Part shown: positions 17,951-28,300 of the stretch, piece after piece | Layout: the number at the start of each line of letters is the position of its first letter | How positions within the stretch are numbered: the stretch's first letter is position 1 | NCBI GenBank assembly: GCA_016721015.1 | Contig: JADKJL010000012.1 | Span: forward strand, 496,001 to 560,000 | Direction of reading: 5' to 3' | Source of the DNA: Lysobacterales bacterium | GTDB taxonomy: Bacteria > Pseudomonadota > Gammaproteobacteria > Xanthomonadales > Rhodanobacteraceae | Length of the DNA stretch: 64,000 bases | Made by a program: the position numbers and the translations under genes | Notes under the pieces: generated by a model | Database searches by the model: none | Told to the model about the DNA's origin: nothing | What the model saw: the letters and a program-made list of their open reading frames with translations, nothing else

Positions 17951-18448
17951 TGGTTCTTCGCGGATAAGCGGGGAAGTCATTCTTGACGGCAAGAAAGAGT
18001 GCAAGGGGCGTTAGACGGCGAACAAGTTGATAGCTTTGCTGTCACACCAAACAGCAGCTTCACTGCCTCCCCGTCACGCGCAATGCAATTGATATCGCCA
18101 TTCCTTGAGCAGGGTATCCTTTGATTGAATCCCAGGTCTTGTCCGATTCGCACCCGCTGCTCGGTCTGGAATTCGATCCACAAATCAATTCGCTTTGTGG
18201 CCGCTGCCAATCTCTTTACGCGCGGCTCAGCATCGCTTGATCCACCGCTTACGTGAGCGCAGCCTCTTGGATCAACGCGTCACGGTGGAAGACTTCGTTG
18301 GTGAATTTCCAGCCGAGAATGGCGTCGGCCATTTGCTGACGTGATCGATTTCGATCGTCGTCGTGCCAAGAGTATGGGCCCGTGCATGAATGCGTATCCG
18401 CCCTTCGTGCCGGCATCGGCAAAGTAGCCAATGCAGACCGCAACTGAA
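17951..18448. other. gene-free stretch with uncertain coding remnants
   Basis: About 500 bp of lower GC than the surroundings. Two minus-strand frames look partly protein-like: 17977-18210 (containing RIDLWIEFQTEQRVRIGQDL) and the end of 18249-18443 (ADAILGWKFTNEVFHRDALI). Neither has a good start signal or a recognised relative. They may be fragments of decayed or transferred genes. Confidence 0.35.
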
Positions 18449-19174
18449 TCAGCGGGCGACTGGCTGACTGCCGAGCCGATCGATGAATGCACGGATCCGT
18501 GCTGCGTTCTTGCCCACGTCGCTCTTGCCGACCCGTGAGACCGAGCGGATATCGATACGGCTGGCAGCACCTTCGGGCTCGATTCGGATGACGATGTCGT
18601 CCTTGAAGCCATACCAGAACGTGGTGTCGGTTGCTTCGAGCCGGCCTGCTTCCGGCACGGCGGCGACGACTTCCCAGCCCATGTCGCGAGCGGCTCTCTC
18701 TGCGCGAGCGAACGTGTCAGCCGGGGAAAGATCGAGCATCTGGGTGCGGAGATCGGGATAGCCCGCCTTCTGCGCCGCAGCGACTTCCGGACCGCCATAG
18801 GCGGCCGGGTTTGGCGCATCGGCGCGCAGCGGCAGGATGGCGACAAATTCGGGCGGACGCGTGGTGTCGGTCGAGATGTCGTGGATGAACGGAACCGTCT
18901 TTGCAGTGTAGGCGCCGAGCAGCGGCATCACCGTTGCAGCCAGTCCCAACACGACGCCGAGAACCAGCGTCTTCGCGCGCCCACGGCGGGTTCGCGGAAT
19001 CAGCAAAAGCAGAGCCGCCAGCGCAGCCGCAGCGAGTCCGAGGTACGTCGCCCAGGTCATCAGCGTGAAGCCGGTTCGGAAGTGCCAGAAATCCAGTCGC
19101 GTGCCGGGGCCGGAAACCAGCAGAAGCGCGAGCGCAAGAATCGCAAAAAGAACGGGTAGTCGGGCAAGCCTCAT
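18449..19174 (-). CDS. DUF1499 domain membrane protein
   Basis: A 241-residue protein. The first third has three hydrophobic segments (about residues 7-24, 38-58 and 68-86). The soluble remainder is a DUF1499 domain containing PPEFVAILPL, TTFWYGFKDDIVIRIEP and the C-terminal SRVGKSDVGKNAARIRAFI. Members are of unknown function and are predicted to sit in the inner membrane with the domain outside. The start ATG at 19174 begins the first membrane segment; an upstream frame to 19243 adds residues unlike the family. A decayed partial copy lies at 14790-15130. Confidence 0.85.
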   Translation of the reverse strand: MRLARLPVLFAILALALLLVSGPGTRLDFWHFRTGFTLMTWATYLGLAAAALAALLLLIPRTRRGRAKTLVLGVVLGLAATVMPLLGAYTAKTVPFIHDISTDTTRPPEFVAILPLRADAPNPAAYGGPEVAAAQKAGYPDLRTQMLDLSPADTFARAERAARDMGWEVVAAVPEAGRLEATDTTFWYGFKDDIVIRIEPEGAASRIDIRSVSRVGKSDVGKNAARIRAFIDRLGSQPVAR

Positions 19175-19309
19175 TTCTGGAAGTCCTGTCGGTCGAATCA
19201 ACCTGGTATCACGCACAAAATTTGAATCAGTGAATCGTCGCATCCAGTCGCTTCGCGCAACCTGCCTGAAGTCAAACGCAGCAGCCTCTCCACATTTGAA
19301 CGCATTGAG

Positions 19310-19963
19310 TTAGTGCCCCGAACTGCCCCAGATCTGTTCCAGCCGCGCATCGCGTCCACAATTGTATCGGTAGAACTTGTAGCGCACCGGATTCTTCTGG
19401 TAATAGTCCTGGTGATAACCCTCGGCGGGGTAGAAGGTCGAGGCGGGGACGATCTGGGTGACGATTGGCTTGTCGAACTTTCCCGAAGCCTCGAGCGCCT
19501 GCTTGCTGGCTTCGGCCAGACGCATCTGCTCGGGGCCTTGGGCGAAGATGGCCGTTCGATACTGATCGCCGTGGTCGCAAAATTGCTGGTCGATCGCGAA
19601 AGGATCGACGTTGTGCCAATAGACGTCGAGCAGTTGCGTGTAACTGACCTTGGCCGGATCGAAGACCACCTTGATCGACTCGGCATGTCCGGTGCCACCG
19701 GCTGAAACCTGTTCGTAGGTCGGGTTGGGCAGCGTGCCGCCGGTATAACCTGACGTGGTCGAAATGACGCCGGCCAGCTTGTCGAATGGCGGTTCCATGC
19801 ACCAGAAGCAGCCCCCGGCGAAAATCGCCGACTGCGTGCCTGGATCGGCCGCAACCGGCGCGCCCGTTTGATCAGCCGGCCCGGCGCAGGCGTTGATCGC
19901 AAACAACGACAGCAGCAGGCCCACGGAGGCCGCCTGGCGCACTCCAATTCTCGAGAACTTCAT
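19310..19963 (-). CDS. msrA: peptide methionine-S-sulfoxide reductase MsrA, exported
   Basis: Reduces methionine-S-sulfoxide in damaged proteins. The catalytic GGCFWCMEPPF motif is at about residues 50-60, and GTGHAESIKVVFDP and YHQDYYQKNP are typical of the family. Unlike cytosolic MsrA it starts with a signal sequence ending at INAC, a possible lipobox, so it is likely periplasmic. ATG 19963 has GGAG 7 nt upstream. Its start is two bases after the msrB stop, so msrB-msrA form one translationally coupled unit. Confidence 0.95.
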   Translation of the reverse strand: MKFSRIGVRQAASVGLLLSLFAINACAGPADQTGAPVAADPGTQSAIFAGGCFWCMEPPFDKLAGVISTTSGYTGGTLPNPTYEQVSAGGTGHAESIKVVFDPAKVSYTQLLDVYWHNVDPFAIDQQFCDHGDQYRTAIFAQGPEQMRLAEASKQALEASGKFDKPIVTQIVPASTFYPAEGYHQDYYQKNPVRYKFYRYNCGRDARLEQIWGSSGH

Positions 19964-19965
19964 GC

Positions 19966-20490
19966 TCAACTCCTCAACTCGGGCAGCGGTTGACCGCTCG
20001 GAATGAACTCAAGAGCCAGCCCGTTGTTGCACCAGCGCTCGCCGCGAGGCTTCGGGCCATCGTTGAATATGTGCCCCTGGTGTCCGCCACAACGAACACA
20101 GTGGTATTCGGTGCGGGGCCAGACCAGCTTGAAGTCGCGCTTGGTTTCGACGTGGCCCGCGATCGGCTGGGTGAAGCTCGGCCAACCGGTGCCACTCTCG
20201 AACTTGTCGGCACTGTTGAAGATGGGCAGGCGGCAGGCGGCGCAAACAAACGTTCCCTCGCGATGTTCGTTGTTCAGCGGGCTGCTGGCGGAGGGTTCGG
20301 TATCCTCCTCGAACAGCACCGCATAGGCGGGGGCACTGACCACGCCACGCCACTCTTCGCGTGGCTTGCCCAGAGCCAGGGCTGCTCCGGTCTTGCCTGC
20401 GCTGGCTTGCTCGGCAGCCCGTGAGCAAGCCGGCAGCAGCGGCAGGATCGCCAGGGTTGCCAGGTGTTGCAGTAGTGTTCGGCGGTTCAT
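19966..20490 (-). CDS. msrB: peptide methionine-R-sulfoxide reductase MsrB, exported
   Basis: Reduces methionine-R-sulfoxide. Zinc-binding pairs CAAC and CVRC are present, along with SGTGWPSF and the active-site cysteine in RWCNNGLALEF. The N-terminus (MNRRTLLQHLATLAILPLLPAC) is a signal sequence ending in a possible lipobox, so the enzyme should act in the periplasm with MsrA. The ATG at 20490 was chosen because the longer frame upstream to 20673 has no family resemblance. The 289-bp gap to the divergent peptidase gene should hold both promoters. Confidence 0.94.
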   Translation of the reverse strand: MNRRTLLQHLATLAILPLLPACSRAAEQASAGKTGAALALGKPREEWRGVVSAPAYAVLFEEDTEPSASSPLNNEHREGTFVCAACRLPIFNSADKFESGTGWPSFTQPIAGHVETKRDFKLVWPRTEYHCVRCGGHQGHIFNDGPKPRGERWCNNGLALEFIPSGQPLPELRS

Positions 20491-20779
20491 TTTCAGTCTC
20501 CTCGAAACAGGGATCCCGCAACGCTCGCGAAGACTCTTCGCTGCGTACGGAACGAATATCCGGCATGTACGAAAAATGCCCCGGGACGGATGCAATTTGC
20601 CGTTGCCGAGGAATCCGTATCGGGCCCGATGCACTCGGCCTGCTTGCCGCATTCGCTGTAACCAGACCGGCATATTGCCGAATCCATTTCACACTGCGGA
20701 ACCGCATGATCGTTCTAGAATGCTCACCGAACCGACGATGCCCTGCATCGAAGACCCGCGCTAGTTGCAAGGATTCCAC

Positions 20780-22126
20780 GTGCCCATCATCGATGCTCCG
20801 GCAATACCTGCCAACCTTCCCCAGCAAAGCGCGATCGTGGTCGATATCCGCGATGCCGACTCGGCCGAGCTTGCCGCTCGCAAGCACGATGCACATGTGC
20901 GCTGGTGGCTGGAACTCGGCGACCAGTTGCTGCTGGTCGGAGATCGCGGCCAAGTGCGCAAGGCCGCGCCGGACCGCGATGTACTCGGCGAGATTGTTGA
21001 TTTCCGGAGTGAAAACCTGCGTCTGCATGCACTGGGCTGCGTACGCGAGACTGCCACGCCGGGCCGCTTGATTGCGCGCAGCGGTCGCTGGGAACTGCGT
21101 GAGCTTTCCGAGGCCGAACTATCGACAGCGCCGGATTCACTGCATGACGGTCACTCCGATGAATGGCGGGAGATTGAACCGAACAGCACGATCACCTGGC
21201 GCTATCGCCCCGAAGGTGCCGTGGCCGCCGCCGACCCGACCATTCAGACGCTGGTTGACTCGGTCGATACCGGGCGCTGGTTTGCCGACCTGAGCACGCT
21301 GGCCGGCTGGGATCGATCGAGTTACGGTTCCCAGCTGGCGTTTTCGCGGGCCTGGATCGAAACCCGGTTCAACGCTCTCGGACTCAGCGTCAGTGCCCCG
21401 ACTTTCACGATGCCGGGAAGTGGCGGTGGCCAGATCAGCGTAAACAACGTGATCGGACGCTGGACCGGCACCGAGTATCCGGATCAATGGATCATCGTTG
21501 GCGGCCACTACGATTCGCGCAATGCAAGCCTTTCCTCGACCATCAATGCGCCAGGTGCCGAAGACAACGCGTCCGGTTGCGCCGGGGTCATCGAACTCGC
21601 CCGCGTGCTGGTCGCCTTCGAGCCCGAACGCAGCATCCTGTTCATGTGCTACGCCGGCGAAGAACAGGGTCTGTATGGCAGCAAGGCGCATGTCCAGTCC
21701 CTGCAGGCATCCGGCGATCTGGCCAAGGTACAGGCCGTGGTCACGATGGACATGATCGGCTACAGCGCGGACAGCCATCTCGACGCCGTATTCGAGAGTT
21801 ACTCGACCTGGAATGCGTATCTCAACCAGTTCGCCACCGCCGCAGCGACCTACGTGCCCGAGCTGCATGTCACCCTGAGCACCAACCCGTTTGGCTCGGA
21901 TCACATGCCCTATCTACAGGCTGGCAAAAGAACCTTGCTCGCGATCGAGAGCGACTACGACAGCTATCCCTTCTATCACGACAGTGCCGATACTCCGATC
22001 CACGTCGGGCCCAACGCGCAAGCCATGGGTGGGGCGATTCTCAAGACCAGCATCGCCGTGGTGGCCGATCTCGCCGGCATCCACGATCGCATTTTTGCCA
22101 ACGGATTCGAGCCATCCGCACCTTGA
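20780..22126 (+). CDS. M28 family zinc metallopeptidase
   Basis: A 448-residue peptidase. The co-catalytic zinc ligands of the M28 family can be read in order: His in VGGHYDSRN, Asp in GAEDNASG, Glu-Glu in YAGEEQGLYG, Asp in TMDMIGY and His in YPFYHDSADT. An N-terminal domain of about 150 residues precedes it. GTG at 20780 with AAGGA upstream is the best start; a TAG codon immediately before 20765 rules out a longer frame. No signal peptide is visible, odd for this family. The C-terminus ends in DRIFANGFEPSAP, a short tail resembling those I recall from exported proteins in this bacterial order. Confidence 0.9.
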   Translation: MPIIDAPAIPANLPQQSAIVVDIRDADSAELAARKHDAHVRWWLELGDQLLLVGDRGQVRKAAPDRDVLGEIVDFRSENLRLHALGCVRETATPGRLIARSGRWELRELSEAELSTAPDSLHDGHSDEWREIEPNSTITWRYRPEGAVAAADPTIQTLVDSVDTGRWFADLSTLAGWDRSSYGSQLAFSRAWIETRFNALGLSVSAPTFTMPGSGGGQISVNNVIGRWTGTEYPDQWIIVGGHYDSRNASLSSTINAPGAEDNASGCAGVIELARVLVAFEPERSILFMCYAGEEQGLYGSKAHVQSLQASGDLAKVQAVVTMDMIGYSADSHLDAVFESYSTWNAYLNQFATAAATYVPELHVTLSTNPFGSDHMPYLQAGKRTLLAIESDYDSYPFYHDSADTPIHVGPNAQAMGGAILKTSIAVVADLAGIHDRIFANGFEPSAP

Positions 22127-22176
22127 GCGAAGCGGCGAAATCGTGGCGCGTGATCGGAGCATCGCGACCGGCTGCC

Positions 22177-22248
22177 GTGGCAGTGACTTCTGTCACGATG
22201 CCTTGGCCTGGACTTGTCGACGTGCACTGCGGCTGAAGCCGCTCCGAC
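22177..22248. repeat. degenerate REP-type inverted repeat
   Basis: The left half (GTGGCAGTGACTTCTGTCAC and on) is a mutated form of the REP arm at 39267. The right half (TGCGGCTGAAGCCGCTCCGAC) matches the arm of the copies at 30375 and 61766. It sits between the convergent M28 peptidase and acyltransferase genes. Confidence 0.65.
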
Positions 22249-22271
22249 GGAAAATCTGCATTGCAACCGGG

Positions 22272-23735
22272 TCAGATGTAATGCCGCAGGGTGGCCTCGG
22301 CGTCGGCTGCGGCCATGCAGCCGTCCCAGTCCTCCATCAATGCGATCAGCATGAGTTTCTCGAACTCCGCGGCAAAGCGCTTCGTCACCGCATCCGGATC
22401 ACGTACACGCTTGGCATCGCCCATCAATCCGAAATGGACGCTGCCGTTGTAACTGAGGATCGACAAGCCGACCCCGATCGATCCGGATTGCGGCACCCAG
22501 AACATCAGTTCGGTGGCCTCGACGCCGGTCATGTACAGCGGTTGCTGGGGCCCCGGCACATTGGTTGCCACGGCGGTCGCCTTGCGGCTGAACAATTCCA
22601 GCGCCGGAGCCTGCAATGCCTGTGGACCCATGCCGAGCGCAGCGAGCAAACCGAGGGTGACGATCGCCTGGCGCGAGCGCTTGAGTTCGCGCATGCAGGC
22701 GGCGACACGTTCGAGCCGCCGCAGCGGATTCGGCTCGCCGACCGGAAGTTCGAGAAAGACCAACCCAAAATGATTGCCGAGCTTCTTCGCATGTTCAAGC
22801 GGACGCAGGTTGACCGGCACCGTGGCACGGATGGTCAAGCCCTCGACTTCGCCGCCTTCGTCCAGCAGGTAACCGCGCAAGGCACCGCTGGCACAGGCCA
22901 GCAGCACGTCATTGACCGTGCAACCCAAGGCCCGACCGAGTGTCTTGACCTCCTCGAGCGGCAGCGGATCAGCCCAGCCGACCCGCTTGCTGACACCGAG
23001 CGGCCCCTTCAGCAGGGTTTGCGGGTCGTCGGGAAGAAGCAGTGCGTGCGCGAGTTCGCGCGTGATCTCGCCACCTTCGCGGGCGACATCGGCGGCGATG
23101 GCCGGATCGTTGATCATCTCGGTCATCTTGCCGTAGACCTTGTTGCCAACCTTGAGGATCTTGCCAAGGCCGGCCTGGGCCGGCTCAAGCATGCGCTGCC
23201 AGACGTTCGTGCCATCCCGATCCAGCCAGGTCCTGGCGAGCTCGGCCTGCTTCTCGGGCTCCGGCGCGGTATCGGTCAGCGAGAGCATGACCTGGACCAG
23301 GGCGAGGCCGTCGGCATAACAGTGGTGGATGCGTCCGACCAGCACGCTGCCCCCGCGATAATTCTCCACAACGTGGAATTGCCAGAGTGGCTTGGAGTGA
23401 TCGAGCGGCGAGGATGCCAGCTCGCCGACAAAATTCTCGAGCTCGACCTTGTCGGCCGCACCCGGCAAGGCGGCGATGCGGACATGCCAGTCGAGATCAA
23501 AATCGGCATCGGTTTCCCAGTAAGCGCCCGAGGATGTGTTGACCGCCTTCTGCCGGAAGCGTGGATAGGCGAGGAAGCGTTCAGCGAACAATTGCTTGAT
23601 CTCGGCGTGAACCAGCGGCCCGGCGAACATCAGAACGCCGGTGATCATCATCAGGTTGGTCGGCCGCTCCATGCGCAACCAGGCCGTATCCACCTTGGAC
23701 ATGGCCTCGCGCCTGCAGTCTGCTGAATCGAACAT
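22272..23735 (-). CDS. wax ester synthase/diacylglycerol acyltransferase (WS/DGAT) family protein
   Basis: Acyl-CoA-dependent O-acyltransferase making wax esters or triacylglycerols as storage lipid. The catalytic HHxxxDG motif is HHCYADG (residues 137-143), and the upstream PLDHSKPLWQ block is characteristic. The later NVPGPQQPLYMTGV region matches the conserved C-terminal half. The 487-residue length is normal. ATG 23735 has GGAG 8 nt upstream; a second start at 23702 (MSKVDTAWL) also fits the family. Its true acceptor alcohol cannot be predicted. It reads in the same direction as the photolyase gene but 114 bp apart. Confidence 0.92.
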   Translation of the reverse strand: MFDSADCRREAMSKVDTAWLRMERPTNLMMITGVLMFAGPLVHAEIKQLFAERFLAYPRFRQKAVNTSSGAYWETDADFDLDWHVRIAALPGAADKVELENFVGELASSPLDHSKPLWQFHVVENYRGGSVLVGRIHHCYADGLALVQVMLSLTDTAPEPEKQAELARTWLDRDGTNVWQRMLEPAQAGLGKILKVGNKVYGKMTEMINDPAIAADVAREGGEITRELAHALLLPDDPQTLLKGPLGVSKRVGWADPLPLEEVKTLGRALGCTVNDVLLACASGALRGYLLDEGGEVEGLTIRATVPVNLRPLEHAKKLGNHFGLVFLELPVGEPNPLRRLERVAACMRELKRSRQAIVTLGLLAALGMGPQALQAPALELFSRKATAVATNVPGPQQPLYMTGVEATELMFWVPQSGSIGVGLSILSYNGSVHFGLMGDAKRVRDPDAVTKRFAAEFEKLMLIALMEDWDGCMAAADAEATLRHYI

Positions 23736-23849
23736 GCCTTGCTCTCCGGATTCCCATGCTGAGCAGGATCAATCGAATCTCAACACGCGACTAGCATCCG
23801 GGTAGCGCCATGAAAACGCAACGACTGGAGGGCGCGAACGCGACCGTCC

Positions 23850-25268
23850 TCAACGTGGCATCTGTTGGTAGGCGGCCAGCGCCACTGCGCGCGATGCTCC
23901 CAGATCCACCATTGGCGCCGGATATCCTGTGGCTTCAAGGACAGCGGGATCGTTCCAGGGTTGATGGATCAGCGCTGCCGCGACGCCGGCCAGTTCGGGA
24001 ACCCAGCGCCGAACATAATCGCCACGCGGATCGAACTTCCCGCTCTGGCTGACCGGGTTGAAGATGCGGAAATACGGTGATGCATCAACTCCGCATCCGG
24101 CCGTCCATTGCCAGCCCTGCGAATTGTTGGCCAGGTCGGCATCGACCAGGGTTTCCCAGAACCAGCGTGCGCCGTGCAGCCAGTGCTGGCGCAGGTTCTT
24201 GGTCAGGAACGAAGCCACCAGCATGCGCACGCGGTTATGCATGATGCCGGTGGCCCAGAGCTCGCGCATGCCGGCGTCGATGATCGGAATTCCGGTGCGC
24301 CCTTGCTGCCAGCGCCTGATCGCCACCGCATCCTCGTCGCCCCAGCGGAAATCGTCAAAGCGCGGATTGAGGTTCTGCTCCGGCATGTGCGGAAAATTGA
24401 ACAACAGGTGCTGCGAGAATTCGCGCCAGCCGATTTCACGCAGGAAACTTTCGGCACCGGCCGAACGTGCCGAGTCGCCCGCCTGATGCACGCGTTCTTC
24501 CAGCGTCCAGGCGATCTGCATGGGCGAGATCTCGCCGAAATGCAGGTGCGCCGACAGGCGCGAGGTGCCTTGGCGATCCGGACGATCGCGAGCATCGGCG
24601 TAATCCCGCAAGCCCGACCCGAGGAAGCGGTCGAACGCTGCGTGCCCACCCATCTCGCCCGGCGTCCATTCCTCGTGGAAGCCCCGATCCCAGCGGATAC
24701 GCGGCAGCAACTCCAGCTCGGCGAGCCGCAATCCCGCTTTGCCTGCAGACGGCACAAGTGATTCAGGTTTTGGCAACGGCGGTCGAACCTGCAGTTGCGA
24801 TCGCGCCTTGCGCCAGAACGGGGTGAACACGCGATAGGGCTGATCCTGGCCGGTGCGGATTTCCCAGGGCTCGAACAAGACCCCGGCCTTGAAGCTGCAC
24901 GCGTCGATGCCATCGTCGATCAAGGCCTGCTTGATGCGCGTATCACGCGCCCTGATGGCGGGTTCGTACAGGCGATTCCAGTAGATCGCGGATGCATCGT
25001 GGATCCTGAGCAGCGCACGCAGGGTAGCCAGGGTCGGGCCGCGCGCGACATGCAGGGACGAACCGCGCTCGCGCAACTCGGCATCGAGTGCGGAAAGTGA
25101 ATGATGCAGCCACCAGCGACTGGCCGCCCCAGGTGCCCATGGCGCTTCCTCGTCGGGCGCATGGACGTAAACGGGCACCACGCGTTGATGTGCTTCCAAT
25201 GCGGCCATCAGGGCCGGATTGTCGGCCAGGCGCAAGTCGCGGCGAAACCAGATCAGGGCGGTCGTCAT
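23850..25268 (-). CDS. phrB: deoxyribodipyrimidine photolyase
   Basis: Light-driven repair of cyclobutane pyrimidine dimers. The N-terminal photolyase domain opens with MTTALIWFRRDLRLADNPAL. The FAD-binding domain contains ATGIMHNRVRMLVASFL, NNSQGWQWTAGCGVDASPYF and RIFNPVSQSGKFDP, matching class I CPD photolyases. The 472-residue length equals that of Escherichia coli PhrB. Cryptochrome function is possible but less likely. It is divergent from the macroglobulin gene across a 116-bp gap. Confidence 0.95.
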   Translation of the reverse strand: MTTALIWFRRDLRLADNPALMAALEAHQRVVPVYVHAPDEEAPWAPGAASRWWLHHSLSALDAELRERGSSLHVARGPTLATLRALLRIHDASAIYWNRLYEPAIRARDTRIKQALIDDGIDACSFKAGVLFEPWEIRTGQDQPYRVFTPFWRKARSQLQVRPPLPKPESLVPSAGKAGLRLAELELLPRIRWDRGFHEEWTPGEMGGHAAFDRFLGSGLRDYADARDRPDRQGTSRLSAHLHFGEISPMQIAWTLEERVHQAGDSARSAGAESFLREIGWREFSQHLLFNFPHMPEQNLNPRFDDFRWGDEDAVAIRRWQQGRTGIPIIDAGMRELWATGIMHNRVRMLVASFLTKNLRQHWLHGARWFWETLVDADLANNSQGWQWTAGCGVDASPYFRIFNPVSQSGKFDPRGDYVRRWVPELAGVAAALIHQPWNDPAVLEATGYPAPMVDLGASRAVALAAYQQMPR

Positions 25269-25384
25269 GACTCTAGCTTACCGGCGCTGGATCCCTGTGG
25301 CCCATGATTACCCGGCGCATGCCTGAAAACAGCCACAATTGCGCGGCTATACTGCCCGCGCTGATCACACCTCGGAGTTGAGAA

Positions 25385-28300
25385 ATGTCGACCTTGCCGG
25401 GCGCATCCAAGTTGCGCCTTTTCCCTTGCTTCCTGCTTGCGGCCTCTTTGCTATTGCTGACCGCCTGCGGAAAGCGGCCCGCCTCGGTGCCCGAGGTGCA
25501 AGGTCAAAAGCCGGTGAGCGCCGAGCCGGCAAAGCCGGCAAAGAGCGAGCGATTCGAGATTGGCTCGGCGCGTGCCGAGCAATACCAGGGCCAGCTCGCC
25601 CTCGCTCTCGAATTTCCCCAGCAACTGACCGGTACGCAGACGTTCGACGACCTGCTCAACGTCACCGACAGCAAGGGTGCGACGATCAGCGGAAGTTGGG
25701 CACTCGCCGAGGATGGCAAGATCCTGCGCTTCCCGTATGTGCAGGCGAATGCCAGCTACACGGTGCGCATCAAGGGGACGCTCTCCGCGGTGGATGGCCA
25801 GACCCTTGGCAGCGAGATCAGCAAGGATATCTTCACCGGCCCGCTGGAACCGGCGGTCGGATTCGCCGCCCAGGGCAGTGTGTTGCCGGCTCGCGAGACG
25901 CGCGGCCTGCCCGTGGTTTCGGTCAATGTCAGCGAAGTCGATGTCGAATTCCTGCGCGTGCGCGATTCGGAGATCGCCAATTTCTTCGCGGCCTACCAGA
26001 AGAATGGCAAGCGCGGCTCATGGGATCTCGATCCGCAATATGGCTGGTATGGCCGCGACGGCAAGCCGGTCGCGCAGATTTCCGATTCGGTCTACTCCAA
26101 TCGATTCGTGCTCAGCGGGGCGGAAAACGAGCGCACGCTGAACTACCTGCCAATCCAGAACATTCCCGAACTCGAAAAGCCCGGCTTGTATTTCGCACTG
26201 ATGAAGCGCCCGGGTACATTCCGCGACGAGCAGGAAACCAGCTTCTACTTCGTCAGCGACATCGGCGTGCACACGCGCATGTACAAGGACAAGATGTTCG
26301 TGCATACGGCCTCGCTGAAGAGCGGCGATGCGCTCGGCGGAGTCGAGATCAGCGTGCTCGATGAAGCCGGCAACACAGTTGTCAGCGGGCTCACCGATGC
26401 CAGCGGCAATGCGATGCTTGCCTATCAGCTCAAGGCGGCCCATGTGCTGGTTGCGCGGGCCGGTCGCAACGTGTCGATGGTGCCGTTCAACCAGCCCGCG
26501 CTCGACCTTTCCGACTTTGCCGTTTCCGGTCGCCATGAGGCCTGGTTCGACGTGTTCGCGTGGAGTGGGCGCGACCTGTACCGCCCCGGAGAAACCGTGC
26601 GCATGTCGGCCCTGCTGCGCGACAACGATGGCAAGCCAATCAAGCCGCAGTCCCTGTTCGCCACGCTCAAGCAACCCGATGGTCGTCTGTATGCGCAGGA
26701 GAAGCTCGAACCGAAGGAGCTCGGCTACTTCGAATGGTCGCGCGAAATACCGGTGGATGCGCCAACCGGCCGCTGGCAGGTCGAGTTCCGCCTCGATCCG
26801 GCGAGCAAGGAAGCCACCCAGAGCCTGACCTTGCGCATCGAGGAATTCCTGCCCGAGCGCATGAAGCTGGATCTGGGCACGACCCAGGATCAGCTCAAGC
26901 CGGACGAGCCACTCAAGCTCGAGGTGCAGGGCGATTATCTGTATGGGGCGCCCGCCGCCGACAATCGCTTCACGGCGCGTCTGACGTTGAGCGCCGATGT
27001 GCATCCGGTGGAGACGCGCAAGGACTATTTCTTCGGAGATCCGCTGGTCGACCTGCCGAAGGAGGCCAAGGATGTGATCGATGGCCAGCTCGATGCGACG
27101 GGCCATCTGAGCGAAGAGGTCAAGCTGCTTGATGAGGCAAAGCCGGCGCCGATTGCGGCGGTACTCTCGGGCAGCCTTTATGAAACCGGCGGTCGCACCG
27201 TCACGCGCACGCTCAAACGCACGGTCTGGCCAGCCGATGTGCTGGTCGGCATCCGGCCGCTGTTTGAGGTCGAGGATGGTGCCGGAGCAAACGGCAACGC
27301 CAGCTTCGAGTTGATCCGCAGCAATGCCGCCGGCGAGATGCTGGCCGGCGCAAACCTGAAGCTGACCCTGGTCCGCGAGCGTCGTGACTACCACTGGATC
27401 TGGGATCAGGAAAGCGGCTGGCATTTCAACTACACCGAGCGTTTCGAAAATGCCGAAGCGCGCGAGATCACGATCGAAGCGGGCAAGGCCACGCGCATCG
27501 ATGTGCCGGTCGAATGGGGCGGTTATCGGATCGAGGTGCTCGATCCGGCCACCGGCCTGACCCTGCGCTTTCCGTTCACCGCCGGCTGGAGCTGGAATGA
27601 CGACAACCGCGGTGGCGAGGCGCGTCCGGACAAGGTCAAGCTGTCGCTCGACAAGGCAAGCTACAAGGCCGGCGACACGCTCAAGGTGACACTGACGCCG
27701 CCGCATTCGGGGCCCGGTCTGCTGATCGTCGAGTCCGACAACATGCTCTACACGCGCAATATCGAAGCCAAGGCTGGAGCCACGTTCGAGATTCCGGTCA
27801 CCGAGGCCTGGGAACGCCACGATGTCTATCTGACCGCGCTCGTGTTCCGCGGTGGTTCGGCAGCCGAACGCATCACCCCGGCGCGCGCGGTTGGCGAAGC
27901 CTTCATCCCGATGGATCGAACGGCACGCAAGATCGATGTGCAACTCGAATCGCCCAAGCTCATGAAACCCGAAAGCGATCTGCTGGTGACGGTCAAGGCA
28001 CCCGCGCTGGCCGGCAAGAAGGCGCAGGTGACCATCGCGGCAGTCGATGTCGGCATTCTCAACATCACCCGCTTCGGCGTGCCCGATGCGAACGACTGGT
28101 TCTTCGCCCAGCGCCGCCTCGGTATCGATGCCTATGACCTCTACGGCCGCGTCATCGAAAGCTTCAATGGCGGCACGGCCAAACTGCGTTATGGCGGCGA
28201 CATGGGCCTTGATGCCCTGCCGCAGGCGCGTCGACCGACCGCCAAGGTGCAAACCGTCGATCTGTTTGCCGGCCCGGTCGATCTCGATGCGCAAGGCAAC

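Noticed and set aside
17977..18060. possible integron attC site (GGCGTTAGAC)
   Set aside because: No paired core site, no stem structure and no integrase in the window.
26018..28294. 758-codon minus-strand open frame
   Set aside because: Antisense to the macroglobulin gene; Arg/His/Gly-rich shadow.
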